Part shown: positions 27,201 to 34,557 of the stretch, piece after piece
Position numbering within the stretch: the stretch's first letter is position 1
Layout: the number at the start of each line of letters is the position of its first letter
The notes under the pieces: model-generated
What the model was told of the DNA's origin: nothing
The model's input: the letters and a program-made list of their open reading frames with translations, nothing else
Databases searched by the model: none
Assembly: GCF_900111565.1 (NCBI RefSeq)
Contig: NZ_FOIK01000001.1
Span: 186,001 to 250,000 of the forward strand
Length of the DNA: 64,000 nt
Source of the DNA: Paenibacillus sp. NFR01
GTDB lineage: Bacteria > Bacillota > Bacilli > Paenibacillales > Paenibacillaceae
Reading direction: 5' to 3'
Position numbers and translations under genes: made by a program

Positions 27201-27729
27201 CAATCATTGGGGCAAGGACAGCATTGCCTTTATGGCAGCCCGCGGCGTACTGACCGGGCTTAGCACGGATCAGTTCGGCCCGAATCAAACAATGACCCGC
27301 GGCATGCTGGCAACCGTGCTTGGCAAACTCGCTAGTGTAACTCCTGCGAGTGCTGCGTCGTTCTCCGATGTCAGTGCAGCGAAATATTACGCACCATACG
27401 TGGCTTGGGCTGTCCAAAATAACATCGTTAAAGGTACAGGGAACGGCAAATTTGCTCCGGATCAGGCGGTAACCCGTCAGGAACTGGCCGTCGTTCTCTA
27501 TAACTACCTTGCTTACAGCGGCGGGAAACTGTCCACAGCGACTACGGTATCCGAATTTACTGATGCCGGCAGCATTGCGGCATGGGCCAAGGAAGCCGTC
27601 TCCGCCATTCAAGCGGGCGGGCTCATCAGCGGCAAACCGGGAAATACGTTTGATCCGCTAGGAACGGCAACCCGCGCTGAAGTCGCAAGCGTCCTGCAGA
27701 AATATATCGGGCAAAGCCTTGCTAACTGA
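24271..27729 (+). CDS. Choice-of-anchor I surface protein with three SLH domains
   Basis: The 1152-residue protein is exported (signal peptide about 1-31, MKKRTPKQLISAAMAAVLLFVILPV...SAEPA). The N-terminal third holds a jelly-roll-like segment, then a beta-propeller choice-of-anchor I domain (about 220-720: VTFTPDSKYLLTADEGEPRQGY, TYLLTANEGDSRDW, GARSFSVWDADSLQLVYDSG). A Pro/Thr-rich linker (about 725-766), a beta domain, and three SLH repeats (about 970-1150: FADTANHWGKDSIAF, FSDVSAAKYYAPYVAWA, FTDAGSIAAWAKEAVSAI) follow. SLH domains hold it to pyruvylated wall polymer. The enzymatic role of the propeller is not known; some relatives are annotated near phosphatases. A Pho-like box upstream hints at phosphate-starvation expression. 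Confidence 0.88.
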   Translation: MKKRTPKQLISAAMAAVLLFVILPVSGKVSAEPAFAVAEWNFTAQNSEGKSVIPATGGVNAGTSTVTWSTYNGNARTVSYSATDSAIYATGWDGSNDTKYWQVNTSTKWFEDLKLSFSLSGSDTGPSDFKLQYSLDNKVYSDIPGSSLHITAAGSVSQTDLPLPAEINDQAAVYLRLLQTGDISVGGGTVGAEGTSGLAAVKITGDAIPVSSGTLMSKIAGYSTGFSSDKGGVAEIVKYNSDNQKFYLVNGSEKKVDIVGLSGLKSGGNAALQLEKRIDVSQMIQGFTFGDITSVDINTSLKRIAIAVQEADYSKAGAVILLDYDGNFQDSYATGVQPDMVTFTPDSKYLLTADEGEPRQGYAAPAVDPKGSVTIVDLTTHTAKVVDFTSFDDTNARAGLLADHVILKKNTAPSVDLEPEYAAISADSKKAYITLQEANAIATLDIEKGEFTAIKGLGFKDHSLPGNEIDIRRDGKINIKTEENYFGMFNPDGIASYAVGGKTYLLTANEGDSRDWNGYVNEKDITISNGGQDGDPSKKMKVTAFDTSGYEVGTNGSGFDSSKTYLFGARSFSVWDADSLQLVYDSGADFENYTAKLLPQYFNWSNDDLVFEKRSAKKGPEPEDVKVGIVDGKPYAFIGLERVGGNMMYDLSNIHKPVFADYLNTRDFPGSVDNTGKYAIAGDVSPEGQAFIPANLSPTRYPLLLVANEVSGTVSVVQVSAGLYTPPTPTPTPTQQPTGPQSPVSSATPSPAASPSATSAAGTTAVIKPSFNSETGEAKLTLNAETAAKLLANAAVSEQAGRHAVVEISSEAMSNAKKVSLELGSNFLQKLAADTNADFKLNTGFGTITLGNAAADAIGKSAQGQPISVSVEAAATGNLSTGVQALIGDRPVYSFTITAGTSNITTFGGEALKVTIPYTPKAGENPNAILVYYIDGSGNAVPVTSKYNAATQTAEFATTHFSTFAVAYNPITFADTANHWGKDSIAFMAARGVLTGLSTDQFGPNQTMTRGMLATVLGKLASVTPASAASFSDVSAAKYYAPYVAWAVQNNIVKGTGNGKFAPDQAVTRQELAVVLYNYLAYSGGKLSTATTVSEFTDAGSIAAWAKEAVSAIQAGGLISGKPGNTFDPLGTATRAEVASVLQKYIGQSLAN

Positions 27730-27747
27730 GGGAGACCCCGGTTAGCG

Positions 27748-27782
27748 AAAAGGAAACGGCAAACAAGCCGTTTCCTTTTCTA
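27748..27782 (+). terminator. Terminator after SLH protein gene
   Basis: AAAAGGAAACGGC pairs perfectly with GCCGTTTCCTTTT over six bases. Confidence 0.9.
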
Positions 27783-27836
27783 TTTGCGCAGAGATGTGTA
27801 TAGTGGAGAAAAGCGTGAACAAGGAGACGGTTCCAG

Positions 27837-28241
27837 ATGAAAGAGGAGCAAAAGAGTTTTGCTACCATTGACGAATATATCGCAAGCTGCAGGCCGGAAC
27901 TGCAGGATTCATTGCATCAATTACGGCAGACCATCAAGGAAGCCGCTCCGGAAGCCAAGGAAAAATTCAGCTACGGGATGCCGACCTTTGACCTGCACGG
28001 GAACCTGGTGCATTTTGCGGCTTTCAAAAATCATATCGGCTTCTATCCCGCTCCGTCCGGGATTGCCGGCTTTGAGGAGGAAGTGAAGCCGTATCACAAA
28101 TCCAAAGGCACGCTCCAGTTCCCGCTTGATGTGCCGGTTCCTTTCGATCTGGTCGCCCGGATCGTAAAGTTCCGCGTAGCCGAAAACATAGAGAAGGCGC
28201 AGAGCAAAAAGGCAAAGAAGAAAGCGGCGACGGCGGACTAA
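27837..28241 (+). CDS. DUF1801 (YdhG-like) protein
   Basis: The 134-residue protein fits DUF1801: FATIDEYIASCRPELQDSLHQLRQTI, EKFSYGMPTFDLHGNLVHFAAFKNHIGFYPAPSGI and KGTLQFPLDVPVPFDLVARIVKFR. The fold is related to CyaY/YdhG and is often called iron-chaperone-like, but the function is not established. The C-terminus is a lysine-rich tail (KAQSKKAKKKAATAD). AAGGAGACGG precedes the ATG. It is a single-gene unit between two terminators. Confidence 0.85.
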   Translation: MKEEQKSFATIDEYIASCRPELQDSLHQLRQTIKEAAPEAKEKFSYGMPTFDLHGNLVHFAAFKNHIGFYPAPSGIAGFEEEVKPYHKSKGTLQFPLDVPVPFDLVARIVKFRVAENIEKAQSKKAKKKAATAD

Positions 28242-28270
28242 TCTTGCAAAAGCTGCTTATAAAGAACATG

Positions 28271-28316
28271 AGACGGTTCGGAACACCGCATACGCGGGGT
28301 ACGGGCCGTTTTTTAT
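28271..28316 (+). terminator. Terminator after DUF1801 gene
   Basis: ACGGTTCG pairs with CGGGCCGT through G-T pairs around a CCGC/GCGG inner stem, followed by six T residues. Confidence 0.65.
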
Positions 28317-28440
28317 GTTAATGATGGATCACAGGAGCATCCGTCTGCATTTTCTTTCCCGATGTGGCGGGGATACAGCCCTTGTGCTATGCTGCAATTG
28401 GTTCGAACCGATCAACGAAACGGCAAGGGAGGCTCAGAGG

Positions 28441-28782
28441 ATGCAGACAAACGAACATACGCTGGGCGGAATCAAGACAAGCTTTGAGGAATGTACACAG
28501 GTGCTGGCAGCTATCGGGGATGAGACGCGGCAGATGATCTTTCTGGCGATGATTGCCTCCGGCTGCGACGGGATGCGCGTGGGCGAAATTACGGTCAAAA
28601 CGCATCTTTCCCGTCCGGCTGTATCCCATCACCTTAAAATATTGAAAGACTCGGGAATCGTTAAGGTATATAAGGTAGCAACCAAAAATTACTATTATCT
28701 CGATCCGAGCGGCTGGCTGCCGAAGCTGGAGCTGCTGCTCGGCCATTTACGGGAGATGCTGGATGGAGGGAGCAGCAAATGA
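28441..28782 (+). CDS. ArsR-family winged-helix regulator
   Basis: The 113-residue protein has an ArsR HTH: VLAAIGDETRQMIFLAMI, VGEITVKTHLSRPAVSHHLKILKDSGIVKVYK and the wing KNYYYLDPS. No metal-binding CxC motif is seen at helix alpha-3, so it may respond to something other than metal. ATG 28441 follows GGGAGG-CTCAGAGG; an in-frame upstream ATG (28315) would run through the previous terminator and is rejected. It overlaps the SDR gene by four bases (ATGA), so it likely controls that gene and itself. Confidence 0.88.
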   Translation: MQTNEHTLGGIKTSFEECTQVLAAIGDETRQMIFLAMIASGCDGMRVGEITVKTHLSRPAVSHHLKILKDSGIVKVYKVATKNYYYLDPSGWLPKLELLLGHLREMLDGGSSK

Positions 28783-29816
28783 ATCATTCGGATAAAAGTA
28801 AAGTCACACCGCAAACGACGATCCATTCCGGGTTCGGGTCTAAAACGACAGCCAGGGAAGCGCTTGGCGGCCGCAGCCTGAAAGGCAAAATCGCCATCGT
28901 TACCGGCGGATATTCGGGCGTGGGGCTGGAGGCCGTACGCGTTCTCGCCGCTGCGGGAGCCGAGGTCATCGTTCCGGCGCGTTCGCCGGAGAAAGCCCGG
29001 CAGGCCGTGCGTGGCATGGCTAATGTGACCACGGAGACGCTGGATTTGATGGACCCGGCGTCGATTGATGCCTTCGCCGGACGCTTCCTGGCATCAGGGA
29101 GGCCACTGCACCTCCTGATCAATAGCGCCGGCATTATGGCTTCTCCGCTGATGCGCGACCGGCGGGGGTACGAAGCGCAGTTCGCCACCAACCATCTCGG
29201 CCACTTTCAGCTGACGGCCCGATTATGGCCTGCGCTTCGCCAAGCCGGCGGCGCCCGGGTTGTCGCGGTATCTTCACGGGCGCACCGGCTCGGCGGGGTG
29301 CTGTTCGACGATCCGAATTTCGCGCGGACCGAATATGACAAATGGAAAGCCTACGCCCAGTCCAAAACGGCGAATGTGCTGTTCGCGGCCGAACTCGATC
29401 GGCTGGGTCAAAACAGCGGCGTACGTGCCTTTTCGGTGCATCCGGGTCTGATTCCGTCTACGGGCATCGGCCGGTTCAGCGGCGGTAAGGGCGCTTCGCG
29501 TCTGCTTCAAGGACTCGGGCAATCTCTCCTGAAGCAGGAGTGGGTGCTTAGCTTGTTTATCAACCGCAGCAAAAAAGAACGGGGCGACGCCTTCAAGACG
29601 ATCCGCCAAGGCGCGGCAACAACGGTATGGTGCGCGACCAGCCCGCAGCTGGACGGAATGGGCGGTGTATATTGCGAGGACTGCGACATTGCGGAGGCGG
29701 TGCCGGCGGACAGCGACAAGGGCTACGGCGTCCGGCCGTGGGCGACGGATGCCGGCTATGCCCGCGAATTGTGGCGGCTGAGCGAGGAGCTCACAGGCGT
29801 GAAGTTTGAGATGTGA
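28779..29816 (+). CDS. SDR-family oxidoreductase (retinol-dehydrogenase-like)
   Basis: The 345-residue protein is a classical short-chain dehydrogenase: cofactor loop VTGGYSGVGLEAVR, VPARSPEKARQA (an Arg after strand 2 suits NADP), INSAGIMA, VSSRAHR and the catalytic YAQSKTAN. The family reduces or oxidises carbonyl/alcohol substrates; the specific substrate is unknown. An N-terminal extension of about 35 residues precedes the Rossmann fold. It is translationally coupled to the ArsR gene by ATGA overlap, suggesting induction by a reactive carbonyl or xenobiotic sensed by that repressor. Confidence 0.87.
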   Translation: MNHSDKSKVTPQTTIHSGFGSKTTAREALGGRSLKGKIAIVTGGYSGVGLEAVRVLAAAGAEVIVPARSPEKARQAVRGMANVTTETLDLMDPASIDAFAGRFLASGRPLHLLINSAGIMASPLMRDRRGYEAQFATNHLGHFQLTARLWPALRQAGGARVVAVSSRAHRLGGVLFDDPNFARTEYDKWKAYAQSKTANVLFAAELDRLGQNSGVRAFSVHPGLIPSTGIGRFSGGKGASRLLQGLGQSLLKQEWVLSLFINRSKKERGDAFKTIRQGAATTVWCATSPQLDGMGGVYCEDCDIAEAVPADSDKGYGVRPWATDAGYARELWRLSEELTGVKFEM

Positions 29817-29841
29817 TTTTTGGGATGATGGGTTGAGCGAT

Positions 29842-29892
29842 AAGCCGGTCCGGGCAGGTATCCAGATACCGTTTCCCGGAACCGGCTTTTTT
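29842..29892 (+). terminator. Terminator after SDR gene
   Basis: AAGCCGGT-CCGGG pairs with CCCGG-AACCGGCTT, followed by six T residues. Confidence 0.88.
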
Positions 29893-30007
29893 CGTTTTTG
29901 TCTTTTTCGCCAAATCTGTGCAATCCGTGTGCAAACTATCGGCAGGTGCGGTATGATTTAGACAGGTATTTATTTCTATTCCATTTATTGTTGAAAGAGG
30001 TGCTAAC

Positions 30008-32386
30008 GTGATCAGACCATCGGAAGACCAGCAATATTACGAATTGACAAGCCCCACCCTGCTGCCGAAAGCATCGGGATTTCTGTGGAATGAAACGATG
30101 ATGATCCATATGAATTGCCGCGGATACGCCGTAGCCCAGTTCATGCAGCCGGAGCCTGCGAAATATTCGCATGCCCCGAACCTGGAGATGAAGACGTTTA
30201 TGCAGCCGGAGCAGCCGTATTACGCGCATCATCCCGGACGATTCGTGTACATAAAGGACGAAGAAACCGAAAGCGTATTCTCCGCCCCTTACGAACCGGT
30301 GCGCGTGCTGCCGGAGAAGTATCTTTTTGCTGCGGGTAAACATGACATTGTCTTTACCGCCGAACACCAAGGCCTGCGGATCGAGATGACGCTGGGTCTG
30401 CCGGTGAACGATCCTTACGAGCTATGGAGCATTAAGGTGACGAACACATCCGGCCGGAAACGGAAGATCAGCATTTATCCTTATTTTACCGTCGGCTATA
30501 TGTCCTGGATGAACCAGTCCGGCGAATATGCGGAGGATCTGCAGGCCATCGTCTGCTCGTCCATCACTCCATACCAGAAGCTGCAGGACTACGATAAAAT
30601 CAAACGCTTGAACGATAAAACCTTCCTGCTGGCGGAGCAAACGCCTTATGCCTGGGAGGTCAATCAGGAGGCGTTTGAAGGCGAAGGCGGCATCGGCGCG
30701 CCATCGGCGTTGACCGGGGAAGCGCTGGGCTGCGGCGAGTCGCGGTATGAGTCGCCCGTGGCCGTCATGCAGTACCGGCTGGAGCTTGCAGCGGAGCAGG
30801 AAGCGTCGTACCGGTTCGTCTTTGGCCCGGCGCGGACAAATGCAGATATTGCGGCGATCCGCCAAAAGTATTTTACCGATAAAAATGAAGAAGGCCTGGA
30901 CGGCTTTGCGCTGGCGGCGCGGGAGTATGCCCGGTATGTGGCCGAAGGTCAGGGCGTCATTGAAATTGCGACACCGGACGGCGACCTGGACAATTTCGTG
31001 AACCACTGGCTGGCCCGGCAAATGTATTACCACGGCAAAACTAACCGCCTGACGACCGATCCGCAGACGCGGAACTATTTGCAGGACAACATGGGCATGA
31101 GTTATATCCGGCCGGAAATTGCCCGCGGCGCGTTCCTGACCGCGCTGTCCCAGCAGGAGAGCAAGGGCGCAATGCCGGACGGCATTATTTTGCATGAAGA
31201 AGCGGAGCTGAAATACATCAACCAGGTGCCGCATACGGATCACTCCGTCTGGCTGCCGATCTGCCTCAGCACCTATCTGGACGAGACGAACGATTACGCG
31301 ATTCTCGATGAACGGGCACCGTTTGCTGACAGCGATGAGACGGCCACCGTCTACGAGCATATTGAACGGGCGATGCGCTGGCTGATCCAGGACCGCGACG
31401 AACGCGGGTTGAACTTTATCAACCAGGGCGACTGGTGCGATCCGATGAATATGGTCGGCTATAAAGGCAAAGGCGTGTCCGGCTGGCTGACCGTCGCCAC
31501 GGCTTATGCGTTTAAGGTTTGGGCGGATATCGCCGAAACCAGCGGGCGGCTGGAAGCCGCAGCTGCATTCCGCGCCGAAGCGGACCAAACCAACGATGCA
31601 TACAACCGCCATATGTGGGACGGCGAGTGGTACGCGCGGGGCATCACCGACGACAATGTGAAGTTTGGCGTGAAGGACGATAAAGAAGGCCGCATCTTCA
31701 TCAATCCGCAGGGCTGGGCGCTGCTCAGCGGCGCGGCGAACGAAGAACAGCGGGAGAAGCTGATGAAGGCCGTTGCCGAGCAGCTCGAAACGCCGTATGG
31801 CGTGGAAAAGCTGGCCCCATCCTTTACCGCGATGCGTGAAGATGTCGGCCGGGTAACGCAAAAACATCCCGGCACGGCGGAGAACGGTGCCGTTTATAAC
31901 CACGCCGCCGCCTTCTATATTTACGGCTTGTACGCCGCGGGCGCGGCCGATAATGCCTACCGGCTGCTGCGTAAAATGCTGCCGGGACCGGACCGCGAGG
32001 ATATCGTCCGCCGCGGCCAGCTTCCCGTCTTTATTCCGAACTATTACCGGGGAGCTTACCGGCAATTCCCGAATACCGCCGGCCGTTCCAGCCACCTGTT
32101 TAATACGGGAACCGTGCCTTGGGTGTATCGCTGCCTGATCGACGGCCTGTTCGGTCTCAAAGGAAACGCCGAGGGCATTGCCATCGAGCCGCAGCTTCCT
32201 TCCCACTGGAGGGATGCCCGCGTGAAACGCAGCTTCCGCGGTGCGACGCTTGCGATCGAGATGACGCGCGAAGCCGGCATCTCCGCTCCGGAGGTCTACG
32301 TGAACGGCGAGCTTCTGCCGGGCAGCGTACTCACGGATGTGCAGCCGGGCACTACGTATGAAGTCATCGTAAAACTGCCGCAATAG
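30008..32386 (+). CDS. GH94-family glycoside phosphorylase
   Basis: The 792-residue protein is a GH94 enzyme, a phosphorolytic relative of cellobiose and chitobiose phosphorylase. The N-terminal half is a beta-sandwich (LWSIKVTNTSGRKRKISIYPYF), followed by an (alpha/alpha)6 barrel with RNYLQDNMGMSY, the catalytic Asp in NQGDWCDPMN, and the C-terminal phosphate loop FPNTAGRSSHLFNTGTVPW. It should split a beta-linked disaccharide with phosphate to give a sugar 1-phosphate. Substrate cannot be set from sequence; the DWNDxxN motif is altered to DWCDPMN. GTG 30008 follows GAAAGAGGTGC. No transporter or partner enzyme is adjacent. Confidence 0.85.
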   Translation: MIRPSEDQQYYELTSPTLLPKASGFLWNETMMIHMNCRGYAVAQFMQPEPAKYSHAPNLEMKTFMQPEQPYYAHHPGRFVYIKDEETESVFSAPYEPVRVLPEKYLFAAGKHDIVFTAEHQGLRIEMTLGLPVNDPYELWSIKVTNTSGRKRKISIYPYFTVGYMSWMNQSGEYAEDLQAIVCSSITPYQKLQDYDKIKRLNDKTFLLAEQTPYAWEVNQEAFEGEGGIGAPSALTGEALGCGESRYESPVAVMQYRLELAAEQEASYRFVFGPARTNADIAAIRQKYFTDKNEEGLDGFALAAREYARYVAEGQGVIEIATPDGDLDNFVNHWLARQMYYHGKTNRLTTDPQTRNYLQDNMGMSYIRPEIARGAFLTALSQQESKGAMPDGIILHEEAELKYINQVPHTDHSVWLPICLSTYLDETNDYAILDERAPFADSDETATVYEHIERAMRWLIQDRDERGLNFINQGDWCDPMNMVGYKGKGVSGWLTVATAYAFKVWADIAETSGRLEAAAAFRAEADQTNDAYNRHMWDGEWYARGITDDNVKFGVKDDKEGRIFINPQGWALLSGAANEEQREKLMKAVAEQLETPYGVEKLAPSFTAMREDVGRVTQKHPGTAENGAVYNHAAAFYIYGLYAAGAADNAYRLLRKMLPGPDREDIVRRGQLPVFIPNYYRGAYRQFPNTAGRSSHLFNTGTVPWVYRCLIDGLFGLKGNAEGIAIEPQLPSHWRDARVKRSFRGATLAIEMTREAGISAPEVYVNGELLPGSVLTDVQPGTTYEVIVKLPQ

Positions 32387-32394
32387 CATTTGAT

Positions 32395-32427
32395 CTCCCG
32401 GACCGTGTTGGTCCGGGAGGTTTTTTT
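32395..32427 (+). terminator. Terminator after GH94 gene
   Basis: CTCCCGGACC pairs perfectly with GGTCCGGGAG over GTGTT, followed by seven T residues. Confidence 0.92.
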
Positions 32428-32453
32428 GAAGCATGATATAGTCGTTTGAGTTA

Positions 32454-32482
32454 TTGACAGAATATTGAAAATAACTTATGTT
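32454..32482 (+). promoter_or_regulatory. Promoter of the T-box/GNAT unit
   Basis: TTGACA, 17 bases, TATGTT, about 27 bases before the T-box leader. Confidence 0.6.
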
Positions 32483-32508
32483 GAACTTAACGAATAAGTA
32501 CCAAATAC

Positions 32509-32752
32509 GATGAAGAGGACAAGTAGATACGGAAACGCCGTTCAGAGAACTGCCGGTTGGTGCGAGGCAGCGGATATCCGAATCCAATAATCACCTCGGA
32601 GCTGGTCCCCGAAATCAAAGTAGATGGGCCCGGGATTCTACCGTTACAAAGAAGCATCGTTGTTGGACGATGACGAAGTGGGCGTTTATGCTAAACGTCA
32701 ATCAGGGTGGTAACGCGGAGCAACTCCGTCCCGAATGGGATGGAGTTTTTTT
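32509..32752 (+). ncRNA. T-box riboswitch, specifier AUC (Ile), upstream of GNAT gene
   Basis: Stem I begins GATGAAGAGGACAAGTA and includes the distal GGTTGGTGCGA loop between CTGCC and GGCAG. The lower helix GAGG/CCTC places the specifier directly before A-CCTC, giving ATC at 32590-32592, an Ile codon. The T-box bulge CAGGGTGGTAACGCGG (32703-32718) carries T at the discriminator-reading position, which fits tRNA-Ile (A73) and argues against serine (G73). The terminator AACTCC-TCCC/GGGA-TGGAGTT with seven T residues ends it at about 32752. Confidence 0.88.
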
Positions 32753-32791
32753 GCGTCTTCATAAATGAATTATGGAAAGGAAGATACTGTG

Positions 32792-33658
32792 ATGCAATAC
32801 AAGTTGTATACAGATGTGCATGAGTTTTACAAGGATACCTATGATGTGCTGATGCGGCATGAAGCACAGAATTTGATCCCTCTTGGCAATATTATTATGG
32901 GGCATGAAGGAAAAGACAAAACAGACTGGCGTGACCCTGTACATTGGCTTATGGCTACGATTTCGGATGCGAAGGGCACACAACTAACCGCCATAATGAC
33001 ACCGCCGCACAATATTACGCTTTATGCTACAGACAACGTAATCAACCCGGAAGCTATAAGCTGTCTGATCGATGGGTTAAAAGACCGTGAAATTCCAGGG
33101 GTGACGACCGAAAAAAACTTGGCGTTGTATTTTGCCAAAGAATATACTTTGCGCAGGGGAATCACTTTTAAAACAACCATGAGCCAGCGTATCTATGAAC
33201 TTACGGCGGTAAACCCGGACATTCAAAAGGTTGGTATCGTTCGATTGCTGGATGAAAAGGATGTTCACTTTTTCCCATACTGGGCGGAAGCATTTTTTGC
33301 AGCGGGGAGTTATGGAAAAACAGAAATGTCCATCCCGCAAGAAGCAGCCCCTTATCTCTACCGGATCGCATCTAAGAAGATCTATATTCTAGAGGACAAC
33401 GGGATACCCGTTTCTATGGCGGGATTTACAAGGACAATGCAAACAGCGATCGGCGTGGCATTTGTATATACCCCTCCATATGAGCGGGGCAAGGGGTACG
33501 CTACTTCCATTGTGGCGCAAATTAGCCAACTTGCATTGGATAAAGGATTCACGAAGTGTGTCTTATATACGGACCTAGCAAATCCCATATCGAATAGCAT
33601 CTATCAAAAGATAGGCTATAGACCAATTTGTGATTCGCTCCAGTTAAGATTTGAATAG
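32792..33658 (+). CDS. GNAT-family acetyltransferase under T-box control
   Basis: The 288-residue protein has an N-terminal unknown domain and a C-terminal GNAT fold: ILEDNGIPVSMAGFTRTM, VAFVYTPPYERGKGYATSIVAQISQLALDKG (acetyl-CoA loop near RGKGYA) and YTDLANPISNSIYQKIGY. Acceptor substrate is unknown. ATG 32792 follows GGAAAGGAAG; an upstream in-frame ATG at 32765 would lack a site. It is the only gene between the Ile T-box and the next promoter, so it is read through only when uncharged tRNA-Ile is present, which is unusual for an acetyltransferase. Confidence 0.82.
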   Translation: MQYKLYTDVHEFYKDTYDVLMRHEAQNLIPLGNIIMGHEGKDKTDWRDPVHWLMATISDAKGTQLTAIMTPPHNITLYATDNVINPEAISCLIDGLKDREIPGVTTEKNLALYFAKEYTLRRGITFKTTMSQRIYELTAVNPDIQKVGIVRLLDEKDVHFFPYWAEAFFAAGSYGKTEMSIPQEAAPYLYRIASKKIYILEDNGIPVSMAGFTRTMQTAIGVAFVYTPPYERGKGYATSIVAQISQLALDKGFTKCVLYTDLANPISNSIYQKIGYRPICDSLQLRFE

Positions 33659-33672
33659 CTAATGACATTCCC

Positions 33673-33703
33673 TTGACCCTCCTCCAAGAGGAGCCCTTAA
33701 ACT
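33673..33703 (+). promoter_or_regulatory. MerR-type promoter and operator (19-bp spacer)
   Basis: TTGACC and TAAACT are 19 bases apart, longer than the standard 17. The spacer contains the dyad CTCCTC-CAA-GAGGAG. This is the underwound promoter pattern activated by MerR regulators, and it lies 25 bases before the merR start. Confidence 0.75.
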
Positions 33704-33727
33704 CTAATCCGAAGGGAGTGAAATGTC

Positions 33728-34477
33728 ATGTTATATACGGTAAAGGAAGTTGCGGCGATGGCGGGCGTAACCGTTAAGGCGCTGCATCATTACCACAAAA
33801 TCGGCCTTCTTTTGCCAAGCGAAGTCAGCGAAGCCGGCTACCGGCTGTACGGGAGCCGGGAACTGGAGCGGCTGCAGCAGATTATGGTGTACAAGGAGCT
33901 GGATCTTAGCCTGGATCAAATCGCCCGCCTGATGGCAACCGAAGGCGAACGTCCGGCGATTCTGGCCGACCAGGAGAAGCTGCTGTGCGCCCGCAAGGAC
34001 CGGCTAGAGGCCATTCTGGCGACGCTGCGGAAGACGATAACCCGTGAAGGGAAGGGAGAACCCATGAACGACAAGGAGCTTTTTTATGGATTTGCGAAGG
34101 AAGAGGACTGGAGAGAAGCGCTGCAGGAGCAGAACGACTACCTGAAGGCTAACTACGATACGGATCTGCTTGCGGAACAAGCAATCGATGTGGCGGGGAT
34201 GAATGAAATGGCGGCGGAAGCCGCCGGCTTTATGGGCGGGATTGCGGAAGCGCTGCGCAATGGCGTGCGGCATGACGATGAAAGTGTCCGCAGCCGGATC
34301 GGAGAGCATCTGGATTTTCTCGGCCGGCAGGGGCATGCGACTATTGCGGAGGACTTTGCCGCGCAGTCGCGATTTTTCCTGAACGACGATTTTCACCGTA
34401 GCATGCTGGAGGGGCAGCAAACCGGACTGGCCTACTACATGGCCGCCGCAGCGGATGCGTACGCAGGACGCGCATAA
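33728..34477 (+). CDS. MerR-family regulator with TipAS-like ligand domain
   Basis: The 249-residue protein starts with a MerR HTH (MLYTVKEVAAMAGVTVKALHHYHKIGLLLPS, GYRLYG, LDQIARLM), a dimer helix to about 105, and a C-terminal helical domain (residues about 115-249: FYGFAKEEDWREALQ, SRFFLNDDFHRSM, GLAYYMAAAADAYA) resembling the TipAS domain, which binds peptide antibiotics covalently or not. It probably activates its own promoter through the 19-bp-spacer site. No efflux gene follows, so target genes may be elsewhere. GAAGGGAGTG precedes the ATG. Confidence 0.85.
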   Translation: MLYTVKEVAAMAGVTVKALHHYHKIGLLLPSEVSEAGYRLYGSRELERLQQIMVYKELDLSLDQIARLMATEGERPAILADQEKLLCARKDRLEAILATLRKTITREGKGEPMNDKELFYGFAKEEDWREALQEQNDYLKANYDTDLLAEQAIDVAGMNEMAAEAAGFMGGIAEALRNGVRHDDESVRSRIGEHLDFLGRQGHATIAEDFAAQSRFFLNDDFHRSMLEGQQTGLAYYMAAAADAYAGRA

Positions 34478-34482
34478 TGCGA

Positions 34483-34528
34483 AACAGCCGCCAGCCTTGG
34501 ATAACCAAGCGCGTTGCGGCTGTTTTTT
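34483..34528 (+). terminator. Terminator after merR gene
   Basis: AACAGCCGC pairs with GCGGCTGTT around an inner CTTGG/CCAAG hairpin, with six T residues. Confidence 0.85.
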
Positions 34529-34557
34529 CTAGAGAAACCATTCCATGGCCTACTGGC

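Noticed and set aside
30422..32587. A 721-codon frame antisense to the GH94 gene
   Set aside because: The plus-strand GH94 motifs and GTG start with ribosome site are clear; the antisense protein has no recognisable domain.
32581..32592. Serine (TCC) as T-box specifier
   Set aside because: TCC lies farther from the lower helix, whereas ATC directly precedes the conserved A and helix strand; the bulge base T also does not fit the G73 of tRNA-Ser. The argS T-box shows the same ATC-like placement with CGC.
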